This document shows positions 47,861-59,695 of a DNA stretch of 64,000 bases, in pieces (within the stretch, counting starts at the first letter, position 1; every line of letters begins with the position of its first letter). The notes below the pieces were generated by a model, which was not told the DNA's origin, did not search any database, and saw only the letters and a program-made list of their open reading frames with translations. Made by a program: the position numbers and the translations under genes. The DNA is from Acanthochromis polyacanthus (taxonomy: Eukaryota; Chordata; Actinopteri; Pomacentridae), in NCBI RefSeq assembly GCF_021347895.1, contig NC_067123.1, forward strand, positions 39,047,571-39,111,570, in the 5' to 3' direction.

Positions 47861-50800
47861 CATTGTTTTTGCAATGTGAGAGAGAACACAGCACCCACAT
47901 AGCAGTTTTCAGGGCGACTCAGAGGTACTTATCCAATAGTTGGTACTTTTCTTCTAGAAAACACTGCTGAAAATTATTCTTCAGTTGTGGTTCTGGTGGT
48001 AAAATGTGCAAAAGGGTGCACACTGCCTGTAGAAAGCCTGCAAGCCTTTACAGTGGAAAATGCCTCAAAAGGCAAACAACAGCATGACTTTGGAAAATTG
48101 TCTTGTCTAAGCAAATGAAATATGTATCTGTAGTTCTCTGGTAAGATGCAGCCAACAGGTTTCGTCTGATTTACTGTCAGGTCCATCAATATTTAGACAT
48201 TGACATTTTTCAGCATTGGAACTCTGCACATCACCACAATGGATTTGAAATGAACCAATGAAGATGTGCTGTAAGTGCTGACTTTAATCTTTAATTTGAG
48301 GGTTTAATTTGTGTAGTTCTGTGTTTCATATTGCAATTTTATAACCCCAAAACTATATGTACTGATTTCCAGTAAAAACATCCTCAGTGCTGATCTGTCC
48401 TCACTATGTTTGTTGTTGATGGTCCCTAGAAAGGTAGTTATACAAGCATCCAAACACACGCAGAGCAAACTGTTGAATTTAATATTGTATTCAGATAATA
48501 ATGATTCCATTGGAATATACAAATGTCAAATCGTGTAATGTTGTAATATTTGGTTGGCTTAACTGACTTTGTACAGTTTCATATTTCATATCGTAATTTT
48601 GTAACTCCAAATGTGGAAGCAGTGAGTCCCAGCAAAAATGTCCTCATAGTGCAGATGTGTCCTCACATTACGGTTGTAGCTGGTCCCAAGAAAGATAGTT
48701 ATACAAGCACAAATACACACAGAGAGGGCAAACAGCTGATTTGAATCCTGTACTCAAATCAGATGTGCATCTATGTGAGGTACAGATCGAATGGAGTGAT
48801 GAAAAATATTATTATAAACGGGCGATGGAATAAATGACATCATGTTTGGGTTGTGTAATCTCTGATGTTTGTTCACACAGCACATAAATGATGAACTCAG
48901 ATCTCAGAGGAGCTTTTTTAGTTTTGGCTGTGACGCTCTGTAATCACATCCTGTCAGCAGCAGAAATGGGAAAAGAACATTTACCTTTTTCAATTGACCG
49001 TGAAAGTGTCAGAAAATCAACATCAATCGGTTTTTCATGCAAAACATCCTCACAGTCCTGCTGCCACCTGCTCTGCACATATTAATGCTTATATGAACCA
49101 AACCCCAGTGAACAGTACTCAGTGAGTTCTGAGACTCGGGAGAACGACTTTCACAAAGACTGACACTGCTGAAAGGGTGAGTTTTTTTTAAAACAATATT
49201 AGGACATATTTAGTTATTTTTGTTCATTTTTGAGTGAAACTTAAAAGAAAAACAGCAATAAATAACTCCTTGTTATCTCGATTTCTTTATATTCATAATA
49301 TTCATAGTTTGGACTTCCAGTCATCAGCTGTCGTCTTTTTCATAATGTAGTATTATTGAAAATGTATTAAACATTTAAGATACAACAGACATGTTTAACA
49401 GTCAGTCAGAAAGCAAAGGAGTTTTTTATTCGAAAGACATATCTATACAATTAAATCCTGTTCTGCAGCTACGATGGCATTTTGGAGCCATTATGAATTA
49501 AAAGAACCACAGTAAATGAGTGAAAAAAAGCTGGCTATTTTTATAGATTAAACCAGTTTATGATAAAATTCTAAACATTAGATGAAGATTGTCTTTCTCT
49601 CAAATTTCTGATTTTGGAATTCAAAGATTATTTCACTATTTTTCTCAAGAAATGACGAATCCAATTTAAAAATTCAGTGTTTCTTTATGTCGCTGTATTT
49701 TTTTTCATTTACATTTATTTATGTATGTATTTATAGTTTATTTAATAGGGACCAGTGTATATAATAAACATGTATAACACTATAACATTCATAGCCAGAG
49801 CTAATTCGCAAAGTCCGTCCCTAGAAGGGCTTTTACAGAAGAGAAAAAAAACCCAAAAAAAACAAAAACAACAACAGCATTAATACAAAGACAAATACAT
49901 TCTATTCAATCTAAAAATGGTTGCAGACCTGATCCCCTTTTAAAACCCGCTTCAGTTCATTTTTAAAAGCCCCTAGATCTCGGTCTTGTTTCAGTTCAGT
50001 TTAATATGCCATCAAACACAACTGTATCTAAAGACCTCTTTTAAACAGTAAAACTCAAACTGAGCTGTCATAGCAAAGGCTGGATTACAAGATACAATCT
50101 CCTGAAAGCTTTTTGTCCTCAAAAGGGGGGCTGATAGAAAAAGTTTGAGAACAACTGGTTTACAATAAGAGGGTCACACGGAATCTTTAATTTGTTTTTC
50201 ATCATGCAATAAGCTCACACAGTCGTGGTGCTGTGACGCATGAGCATCTTCAACAGAGGCAGAAGCATCACTGCACATCTGGAGTGAACAGCAGTCAGAA
50301 GGTTTGAAACAACAGACTACGGACAATCAGAAAAAACACCGCAGATAAGGTTGGTGTTCTCTAAAAGCTTACTGATTTTCAATTAACATCCTTAAAATGC
50401 ATATTTTTTCATCAACGCTGAGTTTTTTTCTTCAGACAATATCACTGGTGCTTCACTGTGAACGACCCCCAGCAGACTCTTGCCAGTGTTTCCACACATT
50501 TCAATTCTTTTAATTATTTTTTGTTGTTGTTTTGCTCAGTTCCTTCATAGAAACGTAAAAGATTGATGTGGTCGCATCCACACTATCTGGTTTACAGCAA
50601 CTGTTATGAATGTCAAGCTGCCTGCAAGTCTGTAGTCTGTAGTCAAAACTTCCATTCTTTCCAGTCACCAGTTGTGTAAGACAACAGTACATGTCAGGTT
50701 CATTTCCCTTAAAAGATAAATCACCTTCTGAACATATTTGGAGCAACAGGCAACACAAATCAGAGGCAAGATTCTTCAAATGCTGCAAGTCATTAAAAAT

Positions 50801-51129
50801 GACTTTACAATAAAACTGTGTTTCTTTAAATTTGGGGAAATCCATCTAAAACATTGTTTTGTATTTATTCAATGGCATTTTACAGCAAAACATTCTGGGA
50901 AAGCATTGACTCTGGAACTTTTGCTTTTTTGAGAATAAAATCTATAAAATATTTTAAACATTTTGGCAACAGAATAAAGAAACTTTCCAACTGAAGCTGT
51001 TTTTGTCCGAAAGGTCGTCTTTGTTACCTTCCATGTCCAAGAAGATGAAATTTAACTTTATCCTCTGTGTTTCTCTCCTTTAACTTACTCTCGCTTGATT
51101 TGTCCCTTTAATTTCTTTTTCTCCTCAGA
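47861..51129. other. Duplicated non-coding region upstream of the GPCR gene
   Basis: Contains a block (47940-48165) resembling 53165-53400, a transposon fragment (48176-48310), two tandem copies of a roughly 230-bp block (about 48340-48500 and 48570-48800) that recur at 55985-56225, and a candidate 5' UTR exon ending at GAAAGG|GTGAGT near 49177. AT-rich elsewhere, nothing else recognised. Confidence 0.5.
48176..48310. repeat. Tc1/mariner-type repeat fragment
   Basis: CAGGTCCATCAATATTTAGA, CACCACAATGGATTTGAAAT and the TTTAATTTGAGGGTTTAA tail match a dispersed fish DNA-transposon end. Only this end is present. Confidence 0.5.
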
Positions 51130-52007
51130 ATGACATTATATGCAGCAAACATGTCTGCTAATTCATCATCAACCTCCAACTTTCTCTATCGATGTGTCAG
51201 TGTTGAGGTTAACACGTATGTATCCTTGACCATGACTGCATTGAGAATCCTCCTCCTCCTCCCTCTCTCCACCTTCATTCTCTACCTGGGTCTCCAAAGG
51301 TGGCGGCGGCAGCGTTCCTCTAAAAGAGCGACTCACTCTGATGTCTTCACCTACCACGTGGCTGTCATGGAGCTGATCTGGGTCTTGGGGTGTTTTTGTT
51401 TCTATGGGGGTACATACACTCATCATTCAGCAATGGTACTAGTCGGACAGTATCTTTCTTTTGTTATTTTCTCAGGAGAGTTATACTTTCACATCCTGAC
51501 CTGTGTGGAGCGCTATCTGGCTGTTGTTCATCCCATCACCTATCAGGGGCTGAGAAATGCTCGTGGGGTCAGAATCAGAAACATCTGTATTGGGTGTGTT
51601 TGGCTGCTGTGCTTTGGATTGATTTGTGGTTTGAGTATAAGCTTGCCTAACTACACCTTGATCTTTTTTTGTGCTGTTTGGTTTTCTCCATAATCATCAT
51701 ATCTTTTTGTAGCCTGTCGATTCTCTTTGTTCTGATTCATCCAGGTCCAGGGGAAGGGGGCAGGGAAAAGCAACGAGTTGACCATTCAAAGCAGAGAGCT
51801 TTCCACACCGTCACAGTAATATCTGTCACAGCGTGGTTGTGGTTTGTTGGGCTTTTTGTTTATAATGTTGTGAACATGTCACCTCTGTTGAGATATAATA
51901 TTGGCTGTGTGTTGTCACTTTTTCTCGGCTGGTTGAACCTGCCCTGCAGCTTGGTGTCTCCTCTGCTGTATCTACACAGGGCTGGAAAACTGTCCTTGTG
52001 CCGCTGA
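51130..52007 (+). pseudogene. Rhodopsin-like (class A) GPCR, frameshifted
   Basis: The first frame (51130-51693) encodes membrane segments 1-4, the second (from 51669 to TGA at 52005-52007) segments 5-7. The break is in a run of seven T at 51664-51670: one extra T would join them, so this is either a real inactivating deletion or a homopolymer error. An acceptor TTTTCTCCTCAG directly precedes the ATG, so the coding part is one exon with upstream UTR exons. N-terminal NSS sites suit a receptor. Family signatures are weak: ERY replaces DRY after segment 3 (TCVERYLAVVHP), SPLLY replaces NPxxY in segment 7, and the segment 2 Asp is missing. About 290 residues. Ligand and subfamily are not recognised. 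An AATAAA follows 30 bases after the stop. Confidence 0.75.
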
Positions 52008-52037
52008 AACAATGAATTAACATAAGGATTGCATTTA

Positions 52038-52043
52038 AATAAA
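52038..52043 (+). terminator. Polyadenylation signal AATAAA after the GPCR gene
   Basis: AATAAA 30 bases after the TGA. Unusually close, but the only obvious signal nearby. Confidence 0.45.
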
Positions 52044-52337
52044 TGACACCTGCAAAGTTTGACAGACTGGACAAAAGTGATGATGACTTCTAATGTTAGA
52101 AAGGTTGCTAGGTTACAGCTTATCACAACAAACAGGTAGCCAAGATATTCTATTTAGTTAGTTGCTGTGGTGTTTACTCAGCTTGTCAGAAACTTGAACA
52201 GCTGCTGAAGCTGTTTGGTTTTTGCTGGGTAATTGTGAGATTGAACAAAACTTGTTCAGGTAGTTTATATCTTTATCTCATCATAACTTACAGGACAAGT
52301 TCTACTGATTTCTGTGGAGACAAAATATATAAATGTA

Positions 52338-53156
52338 CAGTGTTGTGAAAAACACTTCGTCCAGAAATCTCCTACTTTGTCTTATTTCTCACAATGAAGT
52401 GTTCCAGGTCATTTAGATTTATTGAATATGATACAGATACAACTCAGAACCCACAATGATTTATTAAAGGTTTGTTGAAAACCTTAACACCACGGTGAAA
52501 AATTAATTGCCCCCTTAAACCTAATACCTGGTTGGTCCCTTGACAGCACAAACTGCAGTAAAATGTTTGTTGCAGTTTGTGATTATCTTTTACGTCCATG
52601 GAGGAATTCTGGTCCTCTCTTCTCTGCAGAATACTTTTAATTCAGTCACATTAGTTGGTTTTAGATCATGGACTGACCTTTTAAGATCTTATCACAGCCA
52701 CTCAATTAGATTGCAGTCCAAAACCACTTCAGAACCTTAACTTTGTTCTTTTTGAGCCTCTGAGAAGTGCACTTGTTTGTGGTATTTGGCTCATTGTTTT
52801 ACTGCATAAGCCATTTGTGTTGAGCTTCAGGTCATGAACTGATGGTGGATGTTCTCCAGGAGGATTTTCTAAGACAGTAAAATTCATGGCTCCATCAAGA
52901 GAATTTTTTGATAGAGAGCAGAATTCATGGTTCCATCAGTCATGACAAGTCATCCAGGTCCTCCAACCATCACACTACCACCACCATGTTTCACTACTGG
53001 TATCATGTTCTTCCTGTTGAATGCAGTATTATCTTTACAATACCAGATGTAATGTCTGACATTAAAACTAATTTGATGATCTAAAACATTTCCGTGAAGG
53101 AAATATGCAAAAATAGAATATTTCTGTCGACAGGCAAATACTGCTTCATGGCACTG
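52338..53156 (-). mobile_element. Decayed Tc1-like transposon (-)
   Basis: Left end CAGTGTTGTGAAAAACACTT after TA; the right end ACTGCTTCATGGCACTG is a decayed inverted copy. On the - strand the sequence contains transposase remnants, for example [17 protein letters not shown] near 52960-53030 and the region equivalent to the SPDLNPIE block near 52700. Several frame breaks and an internal deletion make it non-functional. Confidence 0.75.
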
Positions 53157-53164
53157 CATGTACC

Positions 53165-56100
53165 TACCCTACAGCTGGTACTTTTCTCCCAGAAAATGGT
53201 CCTTGAACAGGTTCTACACGATTGGTTCCAGTGGCCAAATGTGCACAAAGGTGCAGATTGCCTGACAAATGCTTGCAAGTCCCTGCAGAGGAAAATGCTT
53301 CATAGGAAAAAAAAAAAAGCTTTGACGGTGGAAAATCAGATTCTATAATCCAGCAAGAACAATAAAAATCTGCAGTTTTCTGGGAAGATGCAACCAACAG
53401 GTGGTTTGATGTATGTCACTGCACAGCTATAATCAAGACTGCTGTAGTCCCAAAATGTAAATGTTGCTCCAGTCACAAGTAAAGTTGTAGGCAAGTTAAA
53501 CAAGGTCCAAGCAAAAATTTTCAACGCAATCCCTTGCAGACACAAGACAATTCAATCAGCCAAAAAGCTTTAACTGTTGGTCGTTGTTATCTAGTCTTGG
53601 ATATTTTGATTCTTTCTGCAGAAAATGGTCTTTAAGAATGAATTATTTTTAAAATGTCCTTCTGGAGTGATGGATGTCTTGCAAACTTTTCTGGTAAGGT
53701 GTAAATTACCAAGCTCATACATCATGTATGAGCTGCCTTCAAGCTGCTCTGTGCATTATGTACACACAGTCTGCATGATGCTGCTGCTTTTGAAGAGACA
53801 TCTGTCTTCGTATGCAGGTTATTTGGATCCTGTCAAATGTAATGCATTTACAACATGAATCACAGCCACTGATGTGTAAATATGTCAATCCTAATCATTC
53901 TTCAAGAAGAAGAAAGACTTACAAAAAATTCAGGTTTATTGTCCTAATCTGCAGCTTGTTATCGCTCAGATGTAAAAAAGTGAATCAGAATAGCTTGAAA
54001 TTAATGACACAAATTTGTAGTTGGGCCTATTTTGATGCGTATTTGGATAAAAGGGTAAAGTTTACTCTGCATAAAGTCTCCATAGTGATGAGAAACTGTT
54101 TGGATGAACCTGCTTTCTGTCCAGTGTCAGCTGGGATAGACTTTAACCATCTTGTGGCCCCCTGAAGGGTGAAGTGGGACAGATGATGGATGAATGGATG
54201 GGTGGATAGATGGATGGTTGGATGAATGGTTGGATGGATGGATGGATTTGCATGGTTTAGTTTAAAGTAAGAGAATCACACAGAATCTTTAATTTGCTTT
54301 TCATAAAGTCAAACAACTGTTTGGTATGTGTTGGACTGCTGCTGTTCCTTCTTTGGATGCCTCCTGGGTGCTTACCGTTGCAGGTTATCCAAACCTCAGG
54401 GTAGACCCAGGAGCTACTGGAGGCATTACAAATCTCATCTGGCCTTGGATTGCCTCAGCATCCCCCAGGAAGAGCCAGAAAATGTTGCTCGGTAAAGGGA
54501 TGTCTGGATTGGCTGGAGCTGACTTCTGCCACTGAGATCTGATACCAAAAAAACTGTGAATTAAAAGGATAGGTGATGGCAATGGTGATGCAATACCTAA
54601 CTATGTATTGTTTGCCTTCAGCAGCTTTTGAAAGTTCTCATTGTCTGCATATAATCTAGCCTTGGATAGTTCCAAATGGAATACAGGAAGATAACATAGT
54701 GATATTCTAAATATAAACGTGAAATCTCATTCTACATCATGCTATAATACTTCATATATCATATTTTAATGTTTATGAGAAGAATAGATGCAAACTGTTG
54801 ACTGTTGAAATTTGGTGAGATTTGCTTTAATCTGGAATCATGTGTTCAAGAGAGTTGCAGCTGATGTGGAAAAGCTACAGCTCGAGTTCATGTCCCTTGA
54901 GTCATCATTAGTTTTTGAACACTGCAACACTAAAATTAAATATATCTGGGTTATGGAGATAGAAAGATATGGGCTTACCAGACTTAATAACCTGCTCCAG
55001 ATCCCTACAGAGGAATTCAGATTTCAGGCGATATTAGCTAACAACACCACTGGTGAGATTTTGGATAATGTTGATACAAGATGTTGACCAGAAAAAAAGA
55101 CAATGTCTCTGGTTCTGGCACATTGTTTATGGCTGTTTCTGTTCAATAGTGAGTCCAAAAATGTTTGGACTGTTTAGTGGTTGCAGTGTGATAGCAGGTG
55201 TTTTGAGTGATTGTACATTAAGTATGAAAAGATCACGCAGGCTTTTGTGGTTTCCAAAGAATTTCAAGGATATTAAAGGTATTTGAGTGTTTTCAATATA
55301 GTGGTTTTGAATGTTTCCAAGTTTCATCTTTCTAAACCCAGGGGCCGTTTATACGAGGACCATCCTAACAGAAAACGCAAAAGTGGCGTCTTGTCATTTC
55401 ACGTTTAGACGAGCGGTTTTGAAGGAAATCTGCGTATATACGGTGACTCTATAGTGTGTGGAATTCGATTGGATATGCATGCCAGGCAGCTGGGTGGCGC
55501 TGTGATAAAACTCTGCCATGTCTACGTGCATGCTTACTATCTCCCTTTTCGGATCTCCGCCGCGGTAAATGTTCATGAATGGAATCTGTACAGATTTTGT
55601 ACGTTTGTTGGTACGACTCCTGTAGTGTACATAGAGCTGCCAGAGTTGCTTGAAGGTAGGAAGGATGGAAATAATCACACATCTTTGTTTACATCCTTAT
55701 ACCGGCCGGCAAACCAAAGTACGTATGTGACGTAATCGCGTACGCGACGTGGTCAGATCTCGGCAAAGTTTTACGTTTTGCTGTTTAGACGGAAACGTAA
55801 CGGCGGAGCGTTTTCTACTTTTCCACTCTGGAGGCCGGTTTCAAATTTTTGCGTTTTCAAGCCCCCAAAACGCCGTCCTCGTATAAACGGTAGGGTGTTT
55901 TGTTGAAATATTTTGCCGTTTTCACCTGCAAGCGTCCTCGTGTAAACAGCCCCCCAGTTTAAAACCTTTTAACTTTCAGTTGTGAGTCCTCACGAAAATG
56001 TCCTCAAAGGGCAGATGTGTCTTCATGGTGTCAGTGGTCCTCAGAATGATAGCAATACAAGCACATCCACACACATGGAAAACTTGTTTTGAATGCTAGT

Positions 56101-56560
56101 ATTTAGTCTTTCAATCTGATAGTGTCTCCATGTAATGTACAAATATATTTGTGTGGTGTTTTCATGTGTAGTTTATTTCACTACAGGGTGGTGTTTTCTT
56201 TGTGTAATCTCTGTAAACTAGTGAAGAGAAGATATGTAACATCAGAGGAGGCTTCATTGGTCTTCCTTGTGAAGCATTGTGACTGAACAAACTGTCTTTT
56301 AATCAATGTGTGTGGTTTTGGTGCATCAGTGAATACAGAAATATGAATGCAGTGATTTTTAACGGTTTATGTAAAGTAGCAGATTTCTGGTTTTCTGTAG
56401 TTTTATTTTATATTAGAGTTGATGGAATGTTTATTTGGTTGCCAAGGCTTCCATGGTGATTTTTCTAGAATTCATAGAATTCACTCCATTGATTTCTATT
56501 AATTCTATTGATTCTATTGATTTCTATTGATTCTATCGATTTCTGTGGAGATAAAATATA
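53165..56560. other. Non-coding, segmentally duplicated stretch
   Basis: 53165-53400 resembles 47940-48165, and 54255-54300 resembles 50155-50200. A degraded SINE tail (GTCAGCTGGGATAGACTTTA and a GGATGGATGGATG run) lies at 54120-54245. No gene is supported; the open stretches at 53812-54165 and 54812-55087 are not recognised. Confidence 0.5.
55341..55955. mobile_element. Non-autonomous DNA transposon with GGGGCCGTTTATACGAGGAC ends
   Basis: The left end GGGGCCGTTTATACGAGGAC and the right end (reversed GGGGCTGTTTACACGAGGAC at 55934-55953) are inverted repeats of about 20 bases. A second internal copy of the right-end motif (CGTCCTCGTATAAACGG) lies near 55874. CpG-rich inside, no transposase. 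A family common in fish, type unassigned. Confidence 0.7.
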
Positions 56561-56568
56561 TAAATGTA

Positions 56569-57005
56569 CAGTGTTGTGAAAACGACTTTGTCCAGAAATA
56601 TCCTACTTTGTCTTATTTCTCACAATGAAGTGTTCCAGGTCATTTAGATTTATTGAATATGATACAGATACAACTCAGAACCCACAATGATTTATTAAAG
56701 GTTTGTTGAAAACCTGTAACACCACGGTGAAAAATTAATTGCCCCCTTAAACCTAATACCTGGTTGGTCCCTTGACAGCACAAACTGCAGTAAAATGTTT
56801 GTTCCAGTTTGTGATTATCTTTTACATCCATGGAGAAATTCTGGTCCACTCTATCTGTGCAGAATAGTTTTAATTCAGTCACATTAGATGGTTTTAGATC
56901 ATGGACTGACCTTTTAAGGTCTTGTCACAACGACTTAGGTTCAAGTCTACACATTGACTCCAAAACCTTAACTTTGTTCTTTTTGAGCCACTGAGAGGAA
57001 GACTT
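56569..57005 (-). mobile_element. Truncated second copy of the decayed Tc1-like element (-)
   Basis: Matches 52338-52775 closely, including the same flanking bases before its terminus (GATTTCTGTGGAGATAAAAT, then ATATAAATGTA). Because the flank is shared, it arose by duplication of the locus rather than by independent insertion. The copy stops near 57005. Confidence 0.75.
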
Positions 57006-57136
57006 TTTTTGTATTTACATATTGTGCCCTGTCTTTGCCGTCAGGTTGTCCTCATTGTATTCTCAGTCACACTGATCAGTGTGTGTGAATGCACATTTTT
57101 ACAGATGCAGACCAGAATCAGTCACTTTGCATGAAG

Positions 57137-57142
57137 TTTATT
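57137..57142 (-). terminator. Polyadenylation signal of the hatching-enzyme gene (-)
   Basis: TTTATT on the + strand (AATAAA on -) about 200 bases past the stop codon of the hatching enzyme. Confidence 0.55.
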
Positions 57143-57344
57143 AGAGATACGTTAGATATATATAGAGTCAAATCATCAAATAATATGCAGAAAAAAGAAT
57201 ACATTCTAATTTGAAGCCTCATTTCTGTGGCTTATAGTAGCTATTGATTAATTGCAGAAGAAAACATTGAGAAAGAGTGTGGTGTCAACATCCTTTTCAC
57301 TACACAGGTTTTGACCAAGGTGGGATCAGAAGGCTTCCTTGTTG

Positions 57345-58151
57345 TTAACATCTGTAGAGCAGGTTAATCCTCTTGACGTCCCAGCGGGACATTCCCCGCC
57401 TCTGGCCGATCTGCACGTTGGCGTTGGGGATGGGGGTGATGGTGTCCCTCCCGTTGATACTGAAGGCTGTTCTACCATAGTGCATGATGGAGGAGTAGTC
57501 GTAGGGAGTGTTCAGGTTGTTGGTGTTCTGTTTCTGGAAGTTGTTGCCCATCTGTGGGTTCATGTTCTGCCAGTTGATCCTGACATAGGAGTCGCGGTCG
57601 CTCCTGGTCTGCTCGTGCTGGAAGCCCAGAGCGTGGATGAGCTCGTGAATGATGATGCCGTGGTAGAGGCAGCCCTGTCTGTTGAGGGACAGCACCTGTT
57701 TGCCTCCATTCATGCCCAGAGCAGAGAAACATCCCCTTTGGTTCTCGATGCTGATGTAGCTGTACTCTCTGGCACGCTGCTTGAAGCGGATGCAGGTCGA
57801 TCTCGTGAACGCATTCATGGCGTTTGTGATCTTTCTAATCTCAAACGAACTGAATTGCCTGCTCACGACGTAGGGGATCGTCACCACACCGTTGGCTTTC
57901 TTCCAAAAGCAGCGCTGACATCTTATGGCGTTTCTGGTTGTGGGAATCAGCAAGTCTCCTTCCACCAGGTTCTCAGTGGAGCCGTTGTTGGTGCTCAGAA
58001 TCCTGGTGGTCATGTCGACGGTGTCTTCTTCTTCTTCCCCTTCTTCTTCCCATTCTTCTTCTTCTTCTTCTGGGCTTCCTTCCTCCTCCACAGGAAATCC
58101 CCAAGAGAGGCCAAGCAGCAGCAGCAGCAGCAGGCTGGCAGAGGGAGTCAT
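57345..58151 (-). CDS. hce: High choriolytic-type hatching enzyme, astacin metalloprotease (intronless)
   Basis: A secreted zinc protease of the six-cysteine astacin group that softens the egg envelope at hatching. I start it at the Met at 58151 (MTPSASLLLLLLLGLSWGFP, a clear signal peptide) rather than 12 codons upstream; this gives 268 residues, normal for the family. After the signal comes an unusually Glu-rich propeptide (about 22-43), then the mature domain from about N74-A75-I76. The zinc site is complete: HELIHALGFQHE (169-180), with the Met-turn SIMHY (221-225). The mature part has six Cys. It lacks introns, as is known for these genes in higher teleosts. A TATAAAG lies about 95 bases upstream of the ATG and AATAAA about 200 bases past the stop. 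Other c6ast members are possible; the QNTNNLNTPYDYSSIMHYGR stretch favours the high choriolytic type. Confidence 0.9.
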   Translation of the reverse strand: MTPSASLLLLLLLGLSWGFPVEEEGSPEEEEEEWEEEGEEEEDTVDMTTRILSTNNGSTENLVEGDLLIPTTRNAIRCQRCFWKKANGVVTIPYVVSRQFSSFEIRKITNAMNAFTRSTCIRFKQRAREYSYISIENQRGCFSALGMNGGKQVLSLNRQGCLYHGIIIHELIHALGFQHEQTRSDRDSYVRINWQNMNPQMGNNFQKQNTNNLNTPYDYSSIMHYGRTAFSINGRDTITPIPNANVQIGQRRGMSRWDVKRINLLYRC

Positions 58152-58244
58152 CTTCAGGGTCGGTCTGGAGACCAGAGCTTCTGTCAAGAGCTGCTGTGGA
58201 GAAACTCCTTGAAGCTTGATGTGTGACTCCGTTCAGTGCAGGGT

Positions 58245-58251
58245 CTTTATA
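58245..58251 (-). promoter_or_regulatory. TATA box of the hatching-enzyme gene (-)
   Basis: CTTTATA on the + strand reads TATAAAG on the - strand, 94-100 bases upstream of the start codon, leaving room for a short leader. A TATA promoter suits a gland-specific, highly expressed gene. Confidence 0.65.
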
Positions 58252-58259
58252 CTCTCCTC

Positions 58260-59225
58260 TGCAGGTGTGTCTGCAGGAGGATTATAGGTTGGGGTCCACA
58301 CTGCTAGGCCAAAATAAACCTCTAAAGGGAGGACTCCACAGGCAAACCTACTGTTCCAACATGGTTTGTTATGTCAGGACTTTGTAGGGATAAACACAGC
58401 TTCACTGGGTGGTTGTTGTTTAAATAAACACACTAAATGGTCCTCAGCCTTCACAAAATCAAAATAATAAAATATATTTTTGCCTATCAAGACTGTTCCT
58501 GTCCTGCAGAGTTTTCATACTTTGATTATTCGATCAAATTAATGAACACCACTAACAGAACACCTCCTTTCTTGCCCCTCTGTTCAGTTGATTTGCACAG
58601 CAGCGTTTGAAGCTAAATGTTGTTACTGACATGCCAACAAGTACACAAACATATAAGCTGGTTTTGGCAGGAATAATCTGAACTCTATTCATCATCTTAG
58701 TTTAGCACAATAGCATGCTAATATTTAGCTTTTAGCACCAAATGCTAAGAGCAGCTGATACAAATGTCTTTAGTTTTTAGGTTTTTGGTCATAAATCTAA
58801 GTACAGGGCACATAAAAACCTGAGTGTGGATATTTAAGAACAAAATTATTCCTTTATGTCTCTTTGACTCATGGATTGTAGCTTTAACTCATAGCTACCA
58901 CAAATAAATGTAGAACTGAAATGCAATACTAATCAGACAAAGATAAACCTATGTGGAGATTTACATTTGGCCATGTCCCTACATTGATGTGAGATTATAA
59001 TTACTGAACTATTCTGGCATCTTTAAAACTTCTAGCTACAGATTTATATATTACCATTATAACATGTATGTGAATTAGTTCAGTTTTTTGCACAATAATA
59101 AAAATCTGTTTCTCAAACTAAATGACTATTAACTCACACAACTCCTTTTAGCTGTGCTCTTCATGATAAAAAAATTTGCAGTGAGGTCAAGACTAAAATT
59201 ACCTTGAGTCACTAAATCAGCAATA
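58260..59225. other. Non-coding stretch upstream of the hatching enzyme
   Basis: AT-rich, no exon or repeat family recognised. Some tissue-specific control sites of the hatching enzyme may lie at its 5' end. Confidence 0.4.
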
Positions 59226-59227
59226 TA

Positions 59228-59305
59228 CACCCCCTGTCAAAAGTTTTAGGACACTTTCTCATTGAAATAAAGTAGAACCTGTCCTACAACTTTTGACAGG
59301 GGGTG
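59228..59305. mobile_element. 78-bp palindromic MITE, copy B
   Basis: TA-flanked (59226-59227, 59306-59307). Ends CACCCCCTGTCAAAAGTTTT and, reversed, CACCCCCTGTCAAAAGTTGT. It has a core of about 35 bases between the arms. It is almost the exact reverse complement of copy C. Confidence 0.88.
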
Positions 59306-59695
59306 TATTTACCAGATGTGGTACACATATGCAGCACATCAGGCTGAACAAAAAAGTCAGTGACAGCCACATTCCAAACCCAACAGGAAGTGAGCTATTT
59401 TGCGTTGAATGTCAGATTTTGCCCATTTTTCATTTTTTTCTAGAGTGAACTCGTCCTAAGGGGAAACTCCAATTCACCTCAAATTGGGCCAGTACATACA
59501 GGAGGCCTTAATGATCCAAAGTTATTAAAATCTTTTTCCAAAGTCAAAGGGCGTGTCCGTGGCGGCCTCTGGAATTTTGATCCTTCGCCATGAAATTTCA
59601 AATGCTGTGTAAATGCCCTGAACATGCTCCAATCTGCCTGAAACTTTACATGTATGATCAGAGTCCTGCCCTGATCACATCCATATGATGAAATA

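Noticed and set aside
48888..49085. Short open frame with a hydrophobic start before the GPCR gene
   Set aside because: It looks like a signal peptide by composition only; the rest has no domain and the region is a duplicated block.
54812..55087. 91-codon open frame as a gene
   Set aside because: No recognisable domain, no splice context, and it lies within a decayed duplicated region.
57339..58226. 295-codon open frame on the + strand opposite the hatching enzyme
   Set aside because: The - strand frame has signal peptide, zinc site, cysteines, TATA box and poly(A) signal; the + frame is a codon-bias shadow.
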